Positions 36,598-49,344 of a DNA stretch of 64,000 bases are shown one piece after another (the stretch's first letter is position 1; each line of letters starts with the position of its first letter). The stretch lies in the NCBI RefSeq assembly GCF_001522545.3, contig NC_031774.1, positions 17,856,296 through 17,920,295 of the forward strand. The letters run 5' to 3'. A program made the position numbers and the translations under genes. The notes beneath the pieces were generated by a model, which saw only the letters and a list, made by a program, of their open reading frames with translations, did no database searches and was not told the origin of the DNA. The DNA is from Parus major (Eukaryota > Chordata > Aves > Passeriformes > Paridae).

Positions 36598-39500
36598 CTA
36601 AATGAGCGCAATTAAAACAATGGAAGTTAATGACTTAGTTCAGAAACTGATACTGTTTATGGTGCTCAACCAAATAAATTATACAAAAGTGTACAAATCC
36701 TCCAGTCTTAAGTTATGTCTGCACAAAACAACGTTACTGATGCAGGGAAAACAATTAAAATTTAGTAATTGGTCAGTGACAAGGAATGAGCATTGAAAGG
36801 TTCAAAGGCAAAGCTGGAAATTTAACCCTTGCTTAATTCCTACCCTGCCTGGTCAGGAGTGTTTCCTTTTCTGCAGTTAATAGACTGATGAGAAGCTCTG
36901 TTTTCACATGGTTGTACAATAGGCTTCTGTGTAGATAGCTCACTGCATTGTCAAGTCAAGGGTGTGTTTTCCAGTTAGCAAAAAACCACAGGAAAATTAG
37001 TGGGTTTTTGCACACAAATAATATGTCTTTCTAGAATGAAGTGGTTTTGATCAAGTACTGCACGATCCAAGCAGGATTGTAGAATGGCTGCAAGAAGAAA
37101 ATCTGCAACTTTGTATAGTGCAGGCTGTTATCTGTTCAGAGTTTATTTGAAAATTTGTGGGATTTCAGGTTCTTTTTTTGTTTTGTCCAAAGACTCTGAA
37201 CTGCAGCTATCTACAGATGTTTTAAATATTGCCTATTATGGAAAAATATGAACTGTTCTAATTTTACTGAAAAAGAATACTTTTTTTTGTCACTACATTA
37301 AAATGTCGTTTCAATAGACTGGCTATAAACAGTTTATCCTCCACATTAAGCATTCATCCTTTCACTGTTTATTCTTCTATTTTTTTCAACATAGAAACTT
37401 TCCCTTTTCAAGCAATTTGCAGTTGTCAAGAGTATTGCTGATCAAAATAGAGCATAGCACTCAGTGTTCCTTTGAATCTCTTAACCTTCTAACCATGGAA
37501 TAACTTCTCAAGCAAGGGATATTTCCTCCTGTGAAACAAATAAGCTCATTTGAAGGTAAATGTAGTCAGCTATTGCTGCTTTTTTTGGGTCTCCCCCATC
37601 CCTCTCCTCAGAAACTTGTGTTAACTTGACTTCCAGTTTGCCTTGTCAAGAGTTGTGCAGTAAAGGATTGAATACATCAAGGATAAGAGTGTTTTTGTGG
37701 ACCATCAAGCCCAGTTCAAGACAGAGAAGACAGCATGATTTGGAAGACTGGTCTTCATATTCATGGAAATTGAGTTTGGATTCTGCTTTCATATGAACTT
37801 GCACCATGTATGGGTGGGATGACTTTGAATCTCTAGTATGGTTTATTGATGGCACAGCAAATTAAATGTTCTGTCAATGCCATCGGTTTTGATGCTTTTT
37901 GAGCTTTGTTTCTCATTCTCATGCCTTAAAACCCCTGTTGGTTGTCATTTTGTAGAGTATGACTATCTCTTGAATTGCTAAACTGTCGAGTTTAGTGATT
38001 TTATGAAACTAAATGCTGTGTCTCTGTCTTTCTAGAAACACATCTGTTGTCTTGGTTGCTTCTTTCAGATTTACTGCTTACTAACTAGGAAAGTTGAAAA
38101 TTCGGAAAAGTTCTGTGAACTTTTTTTAGGACATCGTGGAAACTGTATTTTGTGGAAGCTGCAGAGTTACCAGAACTAACTTTGCCTGTTCATGAGCCAT
38201 CACATTCTGACCTAAAGTGTTAAAATACAAGACAGTGAAAGCTGAGCATTGAAGTACTTCTCTGACTTTTGCTTTATTTCTTTTATTTATTTAAGAGACA
38301 TGGGGTTTCTTCAGCAGCATTTCAGGCAAGAGTTACTGTAGAGAAGCAGATCACTGTTTTTTGTTAGAGTTTTTTTCTTTCTTGTTTGTTTGTTTTTGTT
38401 TTCCCAATCAATATCGTTCTAAAAGGGTTCTCTAACCATTTTAAAAATAATATTTGGGATAAAAAAATAGGCTGCTGGAGGAGCAGAGAAGTGAATATAG
38501 TTTTCAGAATCAGAGTTCTGCCTTCCCTTTTTGCCTTTTCCTAAAGGAGGTGGAATACTTGTTCTTAAAGGGGATGAAACCTGACCAATTTCAATAATCA
38601 ATCAGTTTACATGAATGTATGGTGCAGTGAAGATCTAACACAGCTGCAAGCAGGGCAGTGTGATTTCCCTGCTGGGTGCTCATGGCCAGCACAATGCAGC
38701 TGCACTTCAGTCAGGACATCTCTGCAGAGCAGAAGTGACAGAGGGCACGGTAGTTAATGTGTTATCTGCGTGCTGCTGCCCTACTGTGTACATCAGCAGG
38801 GAAGAACTCTGTTGAAAGGGATGGGGAGCTGGGACAATGTTGATACTGATTGGATTAGACATTTTTCATGTCTGATCTTCAGTTAAGAAGCTGTTGAGTT
38901 CCTCTGCTCTTAATTGGACTTGATATTTCAGGTTCGTTTTTCCTTTGTAGTAGCATTAATAATGCCTTCAGCATGGAAATGTCTAGAAGAAAATCCATCC
39001 ACTCAGATTCCCCTAAACAAGGCTTTGGGACAATATTTAAAAAAAATTTTACATAGGCTTTTTACAGCTTTAATCTTTGCCTGGATGTGGGGCTGGTTTT
39101 GTGAGGCAGTGTGCATAGTTTGAGAAGGTCTCTGCCCCAAAAGCATTTGTAACTTAGAGCCTTCTAACATGGAACTTCCCAAGAGTTCAAATGGTTTGAT
39201 ACAGTGCCACTTAAAACAGAGCTGGCTATGGGGAACCAATGAGCTGCAGAGAAGAAAACAAGCACTTGGTATTTCAGACTTTTTTTGTCTGTTTGCATTA
39301 ACTAACCTGCTGGACTTTCCTGACACGGTTCCTAGTGTTTTTAAAGATGACTGAGAGAAGGACTTGGCAAGCCAGCAAAATTAAATAGGAGGGATACTGA
39401 GACTTCATTTCTTAACAAGTAATTTTCCTCAAGCTGTATAAACGTTCTTGAGTTAAATATTGTAGAGAACAAAGATACTACATCTTCAGTGAAACATTAA

Positions 39501-40721
39501 TGATAACAATTGGTTCTCTTTGCTGTCCAAGACCCTCACTAAAACCACCAGGTGATGTAAATAACATCAGCATACTCTTCCATCAAAAAGCAAAATAAAA
39601 CAATCTCTTTCCTGACTTAGGAAGGAAAAAAATACCATGGAGAATAATAATAAAAACTCTGAACTTTCATGCATGTTTTTGAGTTCGTCTGGAGTTGAGT
39701 TCTATATTCTGACTGAGGTCTTTGGCCTGCACATAAACATATTATCTGTTGTCAAGGATGTGCAGAGGCACACACTCACCAGTGAGAATGTAGCCAGAGA
39801 CAGAATTCACGAGAAAGGCAATAGCATCTGACAGGGCTGCCAGTGTTGCAGACCTGCAATTCAGACACTGTATAAACTCTTCTTTTTAAAAAAGTGCAGG
39901 AGGAATTGAATCTGAAAGACAATATCAAGAAGTAACTCTTATATATTACATGCAGTAACATGAATTTAAAACTAAAGATATTTATATGACAGGCTTGAAC
40001 CACAGGAGATATAAAACATGCTGCTCTATTCTATGTGTTGAGTAGCAGATGATTAGACCTGTGCTGACTGTGCATTGGAGACAGCACATCCAATGAAACT
40101 GTTGCACATGAAGCTGGGAGTCAGCAGGTGACTGCTGTAGATTTAGAAACATTGCGGCGAGATTGGGGAAGCTGGAAAACCTTTGTCCTTTTTCTCTTGC
40201 TGCCTCTTTCAGCCAACAGCAGTCTTCACAAACACCCACAACCCATGTCATTGTCTGCCTTCAAACTGTCTTGAATTTCTCTTGCTGTGGTGCAGGAGAG
40301 AAGACAGGAATTCTGAAGCTCTGTCATGGTTTTTGCCATCTGGGAGGGTGCTTGGTAGGAGCATTTCAGTGTGTTGTGTCTAGTGCTGTTAGCTTTCAGC
40401 CTGCTACTGAAAGGCACCAGGGTTTGCTTTCTGTGTGCTGGTACTAATCCAACTGGTTGAACCAAGCTTGTAAACCATGAAGACTTAATTTGTTCTAATT
40501 GGTCTGTTAGAACAACAGAAGGTGGTGTTGAAGGTACTGTTGAAAGGTCTTGATTTGAATTCCTACTTATGTGAAGGATGCTATTCACATCCCACAGATA
40601 AAGAATTGGGCCTGTTCTTCCATCTCTCTTTTACACCTCTGTCTGCCATAGGGAAGGAAGAAGTTTTTGGATACCGTGACACTTCTGTACTCCCTGCCCT
40701 GCTGGTCTGGGAGAAGAAATC

Positions 40722-40727
40722 CTCCTC
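40722..40727. repeat. Left target-site duplication CTCCTC
   Basis: This is the 6-bp copy immediately before the LTR that starts at 40728. The identical copy is at 41093-41098. Confidence 0.88.
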
Positions 40728-41092
40728 TGTGGATGCTAAATTCAAAAAGCAAGCAGAGAACACAGCCTGTGTGAAACTAAGTCACACAGGGTTCTCACTC
40801 TGGCCTGAGAAAGCATAAGAAAGAATCCAAACAGTCCTTGGTAAAGGACAACAATCTTGGCAGGTGTTGTTTAGGATCCTTCTTGTTTACTGGCAAGGAA
40901 CAGTCAAGGGGTGGTGTTCCACTTAACCAATGATGGTGATGTGTTGCTTTAATGACCAATGAGAGTTTTACCTCTCAGACCTTCTTGAACCTGTCTGTAA
41001 AAGAATATCAAGAATAATAAACTTTGCTCTTTCGGACAATGCAGCTAAGAGAATCGTGTCGTGCTTCTCTCCGTTCCCAATATGGTGCGACA
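40728..41092 (+). mobile_element. Solo LTR, ERVK-type endogenous retrovirus, 83 bp before LRP5 exon 2
   Basis: This is a 365-bp element beginning TGTGGATGC and ending GGTGCGACA, with perfect 6-bp target duplications CTCCTC on both sides. TG/CA ends and a 6-bp duplication are typical of ERVK-type (beta-like) elements, and the body resembles a songbird LTR family that I recognise. It reads in the same direction as LRP5: AATAAA at 41016-41021 is followed by a U/G-containing stretch and a CCGTTCCC-to-end segment, the usual R-U5 order. There is no internal retroviral sequence, so it is a solo LTR. Clean ends and duplications suggest a relatively young insertion. Its right edge lies just upstream of the branch-point candidate of exon 2. 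Confidence 0.92.
41016..41021 (+). terminator. Polyadenylation signal AATAAA within the LTR
   Basis: This is a canonical hexamer in sense with LRP5, 155 nt before exon 2. It is the LTR's own signal. Whether it is used in LRP5 transcripts is unknown. Confidence 0.6.
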
Positions 41093-41098
41093 CTCCTC
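41093..41098. repeat. Right target-site duplication CTCCTC
   Basis: This is the second copy of the 6-bp duplication made when the ERVK-type element inserted. Confidence 0.88.
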
Positions 41099-41123
41099 TG
41101 CCATGTACATAGTCAGCTCTTGA

Positions 41124-41573
<450 letters not shown>

Positions 41574-41883
41574 TAAATATTAATTTGGCTTAAATGCTTA
41601 AATGGATACGGTGGTGATTTATGCTGAGTTTTTAGTTTTGAAAAGAAAAAGAACACATAGCCTTTTGTTTCACTTCAGATTTTCCCAAGGTATTTTTCTC
41701 AAGAGCTGTAACAGAACATATGTTTAAGCTTAAGTATTTTGTGGCAAGAAATGGCAGCCCAGACCTTGAGCCAAAAAGGAAAATACAGCTGTTTCTTAGG
41801 TGCCAAGCCAAATATTCAACCAGTATAATTACCTGGCTTATCCCGTTGCACTTTGGAAAAGTAATTAATTTTCCAAGCATTTT

Positions 41884-41907
41884 ATTGTTATTATTATTAT
41901 TATTATG
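41884..41907. repeat. (ATT)n microsatellite
   Basis: About eight TTA/ATT units near the start of intron 2. Confidence 0.85.
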
Positions 41908-44731
41908 ATTTTCTCAGTTATCTTGTCTGGTAAGTTAACTTTGATTTTATATGTGATATTTATTTAATGTAGACAGACATGTGCAAGTCTGCATGTGTTG
42001 AAACAAGAATTCTCATTTGCTATGCTCTGGTAAACAAAATCAGGATGTTTTGAAGTGATGATATTGAATAATAATGTTTGTACCAGCGAGGAAAAAAATC
42101 CAGGTGAAACTGTGTATTCTCAATGCTGTAAAGTGACCACCTTAAGAAGTAGTAAGAGTGCAGCTGCATGTGTCACTTCTAGTGCTCTTAAAAATACTTG
42201 TGTATGTGTATGGTTCCTCCCTCCCTCTTCAGTCCTCCCCAGGGTTTCACGTGTGCTGTTTGCTCTCCCTGTGCACAAGCAGTGCTGATGTTGTGTCCTT
42301 TGGGCCTGGCATTTATTGCAGTGATGACTGAAAGTGTGCTGTGCTAGATGGACCCTCGTGAAAACGAGGAAAGAGAGCAGAAGTGCATTTCTCTTGTGTG
42401 CATGGATCCACACAAGTGAGCTGGTTTGCCACTGATCTGCTGCCATTTTCACAAAACTTTCTCAGAGATCACTTGATCTTCATCTAGGATATACATATCA
42501 TAGGTACATAGATTTCTCATCTGCAGGAAAATCTGGCATTAACTGATATTTTCACTGAGTCTGGCCTCTTTGCAACATGATGCTGAGTTAATGCAAGGGC
42601 TTAAAATAAACCACAAAAATAAAGTATTTGGTGGTTTATCCTGCTCTGGGAGATGGACAGCTTCTTGAGAAACTACCTGCTTCAAGTGTGTGAGAAGTGA
42701 AAATGGAAACAAGACAACAGAGGGCAACTTAAGATCACCATGTCAGCGCCTTCCATGCCACAGACTGGAATTTTGGTTGGCTTTGCTGTGTTTCCTGCTT
42801 AGGATTTTCCAGATGAATGTGAGGAGACACAAGTACATTTATGATTAATACTTAAAGGGCATACAAAGGCTAAATGAAACTGTGTGAACCCAAAGAAACA
42901 AAATCCTTAGTTTTGTTGACATGTCAAACGTGGAGCTGCCTGTATCCTCCAGATAATGGCTGGGAAGGTAAAGTCATTTGCAGTAAAAGGGGAAGTGGAG
43001 TGACTTTGTTGGGCCAAAGGACTTTTCCAGAGGGTTCCTTATCCTCTTAATTCTGCCTTCCTTACAGATGCCTTTAGGTGTGAAAGGAATTCTCCTCACA
43101 GCAAATTGTTGTACAGATATGTTTTAAATAAAAGAACAGGAATCCTGTTGTATCCTGACAGCAAGCAATCTATGCAGAATTAATTCATGTTGATTAATTA
43201 GATCTAGAGTTCAATAGTACATTTAAAGTGAGAATATGATGTAAAATGTAGTATTTCATGGTGAGGTGGATTACAGAGTGGTATGGCACTTTGCAGGTAA
43301 TGCCAGTGCCAGGTTTACTTCTCCTAAGTGGATGCAGTTCCTTGCCTTTTGACTGATTCTTTAAGTGTTGAATCAAAGATAGGTTTTCCTGAAAAACTTT
43401 AATATATTAAACTTAAAAGAAAATTTGAAAAATCAGACATCATGTATATTTGTGGAATAAAACATTCAGGTTTGCTTTTGAACCACTTCATTTCACCTGG
43501 TAGTTCTGAAATATTTCCTAGGTGCATCTGTGAAATAGTGATCATGACATTTGATTTTGGCACAGCAGGTTCTGGGGATGAGCTCCCGTAGAACCATATG
43601 TTCCTTCTTCCAGGTATTCTCAGGGGAAGAAAAGTGGGTGACAATAGGAGAAAAGAACCATTTAATACCTTTTTATATGTCTTTTTGTAAATAAGATTCC
43701 GAAATCAGGTGGCTAATACTGTTTCTACAACTGTCAGAACAATATTAGATCAGAGCACTTGAGTTAAGTTTGTGGGGTTTTTTTTCTGGATCATGAAATC
43801 TGATGAAGTTCAAACTAGGATTCTTAAAACTGGTTGAGGTAATCTCTCAGTGGCTAGTCATTTGCTTTCATTGGAAGAATTTCCATTCCATAGATGTGAT
43901 TTTGTCCTTTTAGCAGTTTCTACTAGGGAAGTGTGGGTGGAAAGCTTAGGAAATGAGAAAGAAAATTTCATTAGTCAACTTCAGTTTCCAGAAGCAAAAT
44001 GAGACAAGTAAGCAGTTTGCAAATGCTTAGCTGATAGTATTAATACCCAAACATGGGTTTGTCTAGAATGCTCCAAGTAAGACAAATCTAATTTCTCTCT
44101 TGAGAAAATAACATGTTGTGCTGAATGGTGACACCTTCTCTTGTCTTTTAGCTTCAGTAGGGCTGCTGTGCAGAGGTGGATGCAGGACTGTGTGTTGTGG
44201 TGTTATGCCCAGAGTGGTGTTTGCTTAATAAGTAGGTTTTGGTCCATTTTGAGTGCAATTCTTCAAGACACAGGCTAGTCTGAGAGAATAGACAAGAGCA
44301 TATTGAGTATACAGTCATCATCTCTCAGGAACATCAGAAATGTAATGACCAAGCCTTAGGACATGAGAAAAGGGCTAAGTTGACTTCTGGAGTTTCCTTT
44401 TGAAGCCTGTTTTTCTGTGATTTCCAATTAACATCCAGCAGTATGATTTTTCAGGTGTTCTGATGGGCTTCCTAAGTAGTAAGTAGATGATTGTGGTGTA
44501 GTGAGATTTTTAAAGAGAGCTGCATCTTATACAGACTCAGCCAATCCTCCTTTAAAGGCAGTGATTATCTCAATGTTATGTCTGAGAAAGAGATTCCTCT
44601 CCCCTAACGATCATCCAGTGCATTCCTAAAATTTCATTTCTTTTAAGGCAAGCTATGAGACCCTTGAAGCTTATTTGTGGGTCTCTCATCATCCCAGAGC
44701 TAGTGAAAATCATTAGTTGTATAGGGTTTTC

Positions 44732-44752
44732 TGATACTCTGAAAGAGTATCA
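44732..44752. other. Short perfect palindrome with 3-nt loop
   Basis: TGATACTCT-GAA-AGAGTATCA: nine pairs around a three-base centre, in intron 2. It is too short to be a small-RNA precursor. Function is unknown. Confidence 0.6.
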
Positions 44753-47186
44753 TAATTAACAGGAGTTGGCTTAATATGTAATGTCATTCTTTCCTATACA
44801 CATTAAAACTTTCTTGCTGGACCCACTGTATATTCTAGGAATTAAAGGAAGCAGAATATGTGATAATCCAATTGTTCTTCCCTGAAATGAGGGACAAACT
44901 AAGAAGACAGAGGAGAGTACAAAACATTTTTCCACAAATTTGCTGATGATTTGTTTTGAACATTTAGATCCCAGTCCTGCTGTAGATTATGTTAAGCTGA
45001 ATTTATATAAGGGAGGACATTAGGCTAAAATTCTTGGTATTGTTTTGTAGAATATTAGTATTTATATACATTCTTGATAGGTAGACTGCTGATGGGGGAT
45101 TCAATAGTTGGTGTTATTAACTTTGGGTTTGTAGCTGTTGCATAAGTATTTAAATGTTTTCAGGACAGCAACTTCTAACAAAGCTGAATTAATTGTATGT
45201 AAAGATTTAACTCAAGCCCAGCTACAGGAGGTAGCTCAAATGCCCTGCAATGCAGTGCAAAGAACTTAAGTGTTATGAACACTGTCTGAAGAAGGAATGT
45301 ATTTGAAAAACGAGTTTCTATCATGTGTCATGGCAAGCAAACTTCAGTTTCCTGAAAAGAAAGTCAAATTTTTCAAAAGAATGCATGAATGAGTAGCCAA
45401 AACAAATAATTTAATTCTCAGTCCTGTAGCGAAGGTCTTAGATCTGAACATCCTAGAATGTGTGTAAAACAAAAATCTCAAGGCTTGCCACCTACTCCAT
45501 GTATCACAGGTCCCTGATTCTGAGGATTTGTAGCATATCCATAATCCTCATATCTGATTTTAACTGAGTGCTTAATGAAGTACTTAGTTCACATTATTAA
45601 AGTCTACAATGTATTAGAGATACTGACTTTGGTTAATATGAATCTAGAATTTGTTCCCACTTGTGTGATGGCTGCTGTTTTGCCTTCTGGAGCGAGCTTA
45701 CTGTCCAAGTTCAGGCTGTGTTTTCTGTAGCTTGGCTTGCTCAGCAGACAATAATGCTTGAGAAATTTCTGCCCCCTCTGTTTGCTGAAACACAAAGAGC
45801 TGAATGAGACATCTGTGAAATGTCTGTGAAATGATAATTTTAAGGAAAGATAAAAATTGCTTGCCTCAAGAAAAGGTGTGCTGTCTTGTGGGTTTTTTGG
45901 TGTGGGTATGACCACAGTCATCACTTGGTGTAGTCACTGGGGCTGTTGAATTTACCATACCTGAGCTGGCTTGCTAACTCTGGTGGGATCTGTAGAAATG
46001 GTGTTTGTGAAAGAGGAGAATGAGGACCTTTGAACTGGTTTGACTGACTGAAGGAAAGCAACAAACTGCTTCTACATTTCCTCCCTCATTTTAATCCTTA
46101 AAAAGTCTTCCATGGCTTGGTGTGGGGCTGTTGGGCAGAGGCAGTGCTGGTGCCAGAGGACCACCGCAGAAGCTGACTTCATTTATGGAGCAATGTTCCC
46201 CTTTTGGAATAGAAAAGCTTCAGGGGAAGGAAATAAGATACAAATTAGAATGCAGCAATAAGAAGAAAAAAAAAATACTGAGTACTAAAAATAAATAATC
46301 TGTTTTGGCATTCTGCAGAATGGCTATTAGTTTAGAGATTAAAGCAAGTCTAATCATGTCTGAACAGCATTAAGGGAGTGTGTGCTTTAGCCTAGCTTAG
46401 CCATTGCCTCAGGTTGCTTATGGCAAATTAGCCAAAATCTGCAAGCAGTGGCTGTCATTGACCTAAAGTGTATTTGGCACCAAAGAAAGGATTAGATGAT
46501 AAATGCACCAAATGGGATATTAAAAAATGGATATAGAAGGGACAGCTATCACAATTAGAGCACTTTCAGCTCAGAGCCTAAAATTAAAAGCCTCAGACAT
46601 GCCTAGTTGTTGATCCAGTGTTTCCTCAGTGTCACAGCAAAGCCATAAACCAGATCTGGAGCTGTTCTAACTCACAACTGTGTTTATACCAGCACTTCAG
46701 ACTGCAGTGGTGTTTGCTGATGATTCACCAGGACCTTGGTCCCACACAGCAGCATGGCAGGGACTAAAGGTTAAGCGTGTTGGCCTGTTGTGTTGAAATT
46801 ATCGGGATCTGTATGAGCTGCAGTAGACTGAGGCTTTTGATACAAATAAGCGTGAATGATGACATCTTTTAAGCAGTGTATCTTGTGGTCTCAATCTCCT
46901 ATGGAATAGTTGAGAGGAGAGGGAATACTGAAGAAAAACTTGTGACTGTTGCAGGTGGTAGAAAAGAAAGGGAAGAAACATCCTCTGAGTAAGGATTGCA
47001 CTTCTTACAAACCCTAACTCGTGGCTGCTTGGTTAAAATGCAGAAGATGCCTGGGTTTTGAGTGAAACATGCTTATTGCTGCCTGAAAGCTAGAGATTAG
47101 TTTATATCCTGTGTGCTTCTAGTTAGTAATTAATTGCAAGTATAAAGTTGTTTTGAAGCTTTTGGTTAGTTATTTGAAACTCTGTA

Positions 47187-47253
47187 ATATATTATCTTAA
47201 ATTATATAATAATTTATATTATTTAATATATTATCTTAAATTATTATCTTAAA
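47187..47253. repeat. AT-rich repeat with ATTATCTTAAATTA units
   Basis: Three imperfect copies of an ATTATCTTAAA unit are separated by AT-only sequence. Confidence 0.75.
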
Positions 47254-48066
47254 ATGAAAGAAAAGTACTTGACTGTAAAATTGGTTCACAGTCATATCCA
47301 GTATCTTGGTATGGTTGTAATTTCTGGGACTTGGAAAGCTTTTAATATGTGTCTCCAAATAGCTGCAAATAGTCTCATGCATAAGAAACTTGAAGTTTTT
47401 TTGGGAATTGTTATTTACTCTAATTTTCAGACAATTATCCTTGATGGTGACAGCCTGTCTTTAAATAGTTCATTAGTCTCCTCTTCTTATTTCTCCCTTT
47501 TCCTGCTCATAGATATGACAAAAGGGCATACATGGTTCGAAGACATTTTGCTCCATTTGAGAGCAGGCCTGCCTGTTCAGAGAGGATGGAAAAAAGCGAT
47601 TTACTTCTCCCCTACCCTCCAAAATTTCATGGGAAAGAGGTGGAAACGTGTAGGCTTGCTTAAAAACCTCATTGAACTCCCTCCCCTATTTGCACTCTTT
47701 TTTTGCTACAGATTCTGTGATTCCTCCTGTCCTGAGTCCTGGAGACTGAGGCTTCTTTTCCCTGTACACATTTAGTCTTATTAAGTTTGGGAATTGTATT
47801 CTTATTTTCTAAATTTCTACACCATTTCTTGAGGGAACAGCAGGATAGCTTTATTTGTCACAGTGCCAGTGTGTGTAGCAGTGGTTTCTTGGGTGAAGTC
47901 AGGAATGCTCTGGGACCAAGGAGGTGATGGAAGCTCTTGGATTAGATGGGTGCATTTTATAGCTGCACAATGTGGAGCTATACACAACATGTTGGTCTGG
48001 CTGGACTGGCACTATCCTGTTTGTCATGAGTGGGTTGCTTTGGTTTAACTCAAAACATTTTTCTAA

Positions 48067-48082
48067 TTTTTTTTTTTTTTTT
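48067..48082. repeat. Poly(T) run
   Basis: Sixteen T in intron 2. Confidence 0.85.
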
Positions 48083-48688
48083 CATGTAAAAGCATTGGTA
48101 TAAGCTGAAGTAAGAATTTTTCCACGTAATCTGCTGAGGATGTTCTCAGTGTTTTGTTTGTTACTGTGTTTGAAATAACAAGGATGCAAACAAACATGCT
48201 TCAGTTGCATGCCTTGACAAATTCCTGTCTGTACTTGGAGTGTACTTTTCCCTAAATATTGAGTTTAGGCACATCAGCACAGTGAAACATAAAATGGGTT
48301 GGCTTGAGCTAAGTGTTTAAGGGCAGTTGTGAGATCTGTGGATAAGAGAGCCACCAGCACCTAGCTCAAGCAGTTGGATTACTGTTGTTCAATACATTTG
48401 TTGCACCCCATCTTTCATTAAGTCAGTACAATGTGTAAATACAATTTTTTTGACCGTCCAAATATATTTTAATTCATCTTATCAGTGTGTATTTTGGAAG
48501 AATAAATCAGAAAAAAGACATTGTAGGAAAACTGTGGTGGAGAAGGCTGGTTCTCAAGGGTTTTGTTTGCTTTGTACACATTTTTGAATACAGTGTGATT
48601 AGTTGTAATGATTACCTGCTGCAGGATATTTTTGGGTTTGATGTAGTGATTTTGTCAAGAACATCCACATCTCAAAATTCAGTATTTG

Positions 48689-48714
48689 AAAAAAAGAAAG
48701 AAAAAAAAAAAAGA
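48689..48714. repeat. Poly(A)-rich run
   Basis: An A-run with three interrupting G bases, in intron 2. Confidence 0.8.
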
Positions 48715-49278
48715 GTAAGTAACTTGAGTAAGTAATTTGTAGCTTAATGCGATGCTAGATAGACATTCTTTTCTTCTGTAAACAGTTGGGGATATTTAAT
48801 TTCACAGCGGAGTTTTTGTAGCTCTAAAGGTAGGATGGGGGAAGTAAGTTTTAAATGTGCAGGAATCTAAACCTCATAGCAATTTCCTGTAAACTCCTGT
48901 TTTGTGCCACGGGCTTGTATAAGTTCAAGAGCATTGTTGAAATTGGAGAAGTTTGTACCGATTTATATCATCTGTACAAACGGCCCCTTTTGTGTAAGCA
49001 GGTTATGTAAGGTTTGGCAACTGTACTGCATTTTGGGAGATGGAAAAAGTGTTTGGGTAACGTTGGCTGCTTTTTATTATGTCTGTGATACCTTCCAGGT
49101 CAGATGGCTGCTCTTGGAGGGCACAGCCCTGATTTCTAATCTTTGTGAAAATGATGACAAGAGACATGAAGCACCAGGAAATAAGACATGACCTGCAGCT
49201 TTAAAACTGAGGGGAAATATGATCTTCATCCTGGTTTTACTCCTGCACCTGGAATTTTAAAATGAGTTAAGCAGGAGA

Positions 49279-49344
49279 AAGAAAACAAACCAACCAACCT
49301 AACAAAAAAACCCACCCAAAAACAAAGCCAACAAAAAAACCCAC
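49279..49344. repeat. A/C-rich low-complexity tract
   Basis: AACC and AAAAACCC-like sequence, the opposite strand bias to the T/G-rich tracts in intron 1. Confidence 0.7.

Noticed and set aside
47254..47775. A 173-codon open frame in intron 2
   Set aside because: It begins in an AT-rich repeat, has no recognisable domain and no splice context, and is probably chance.
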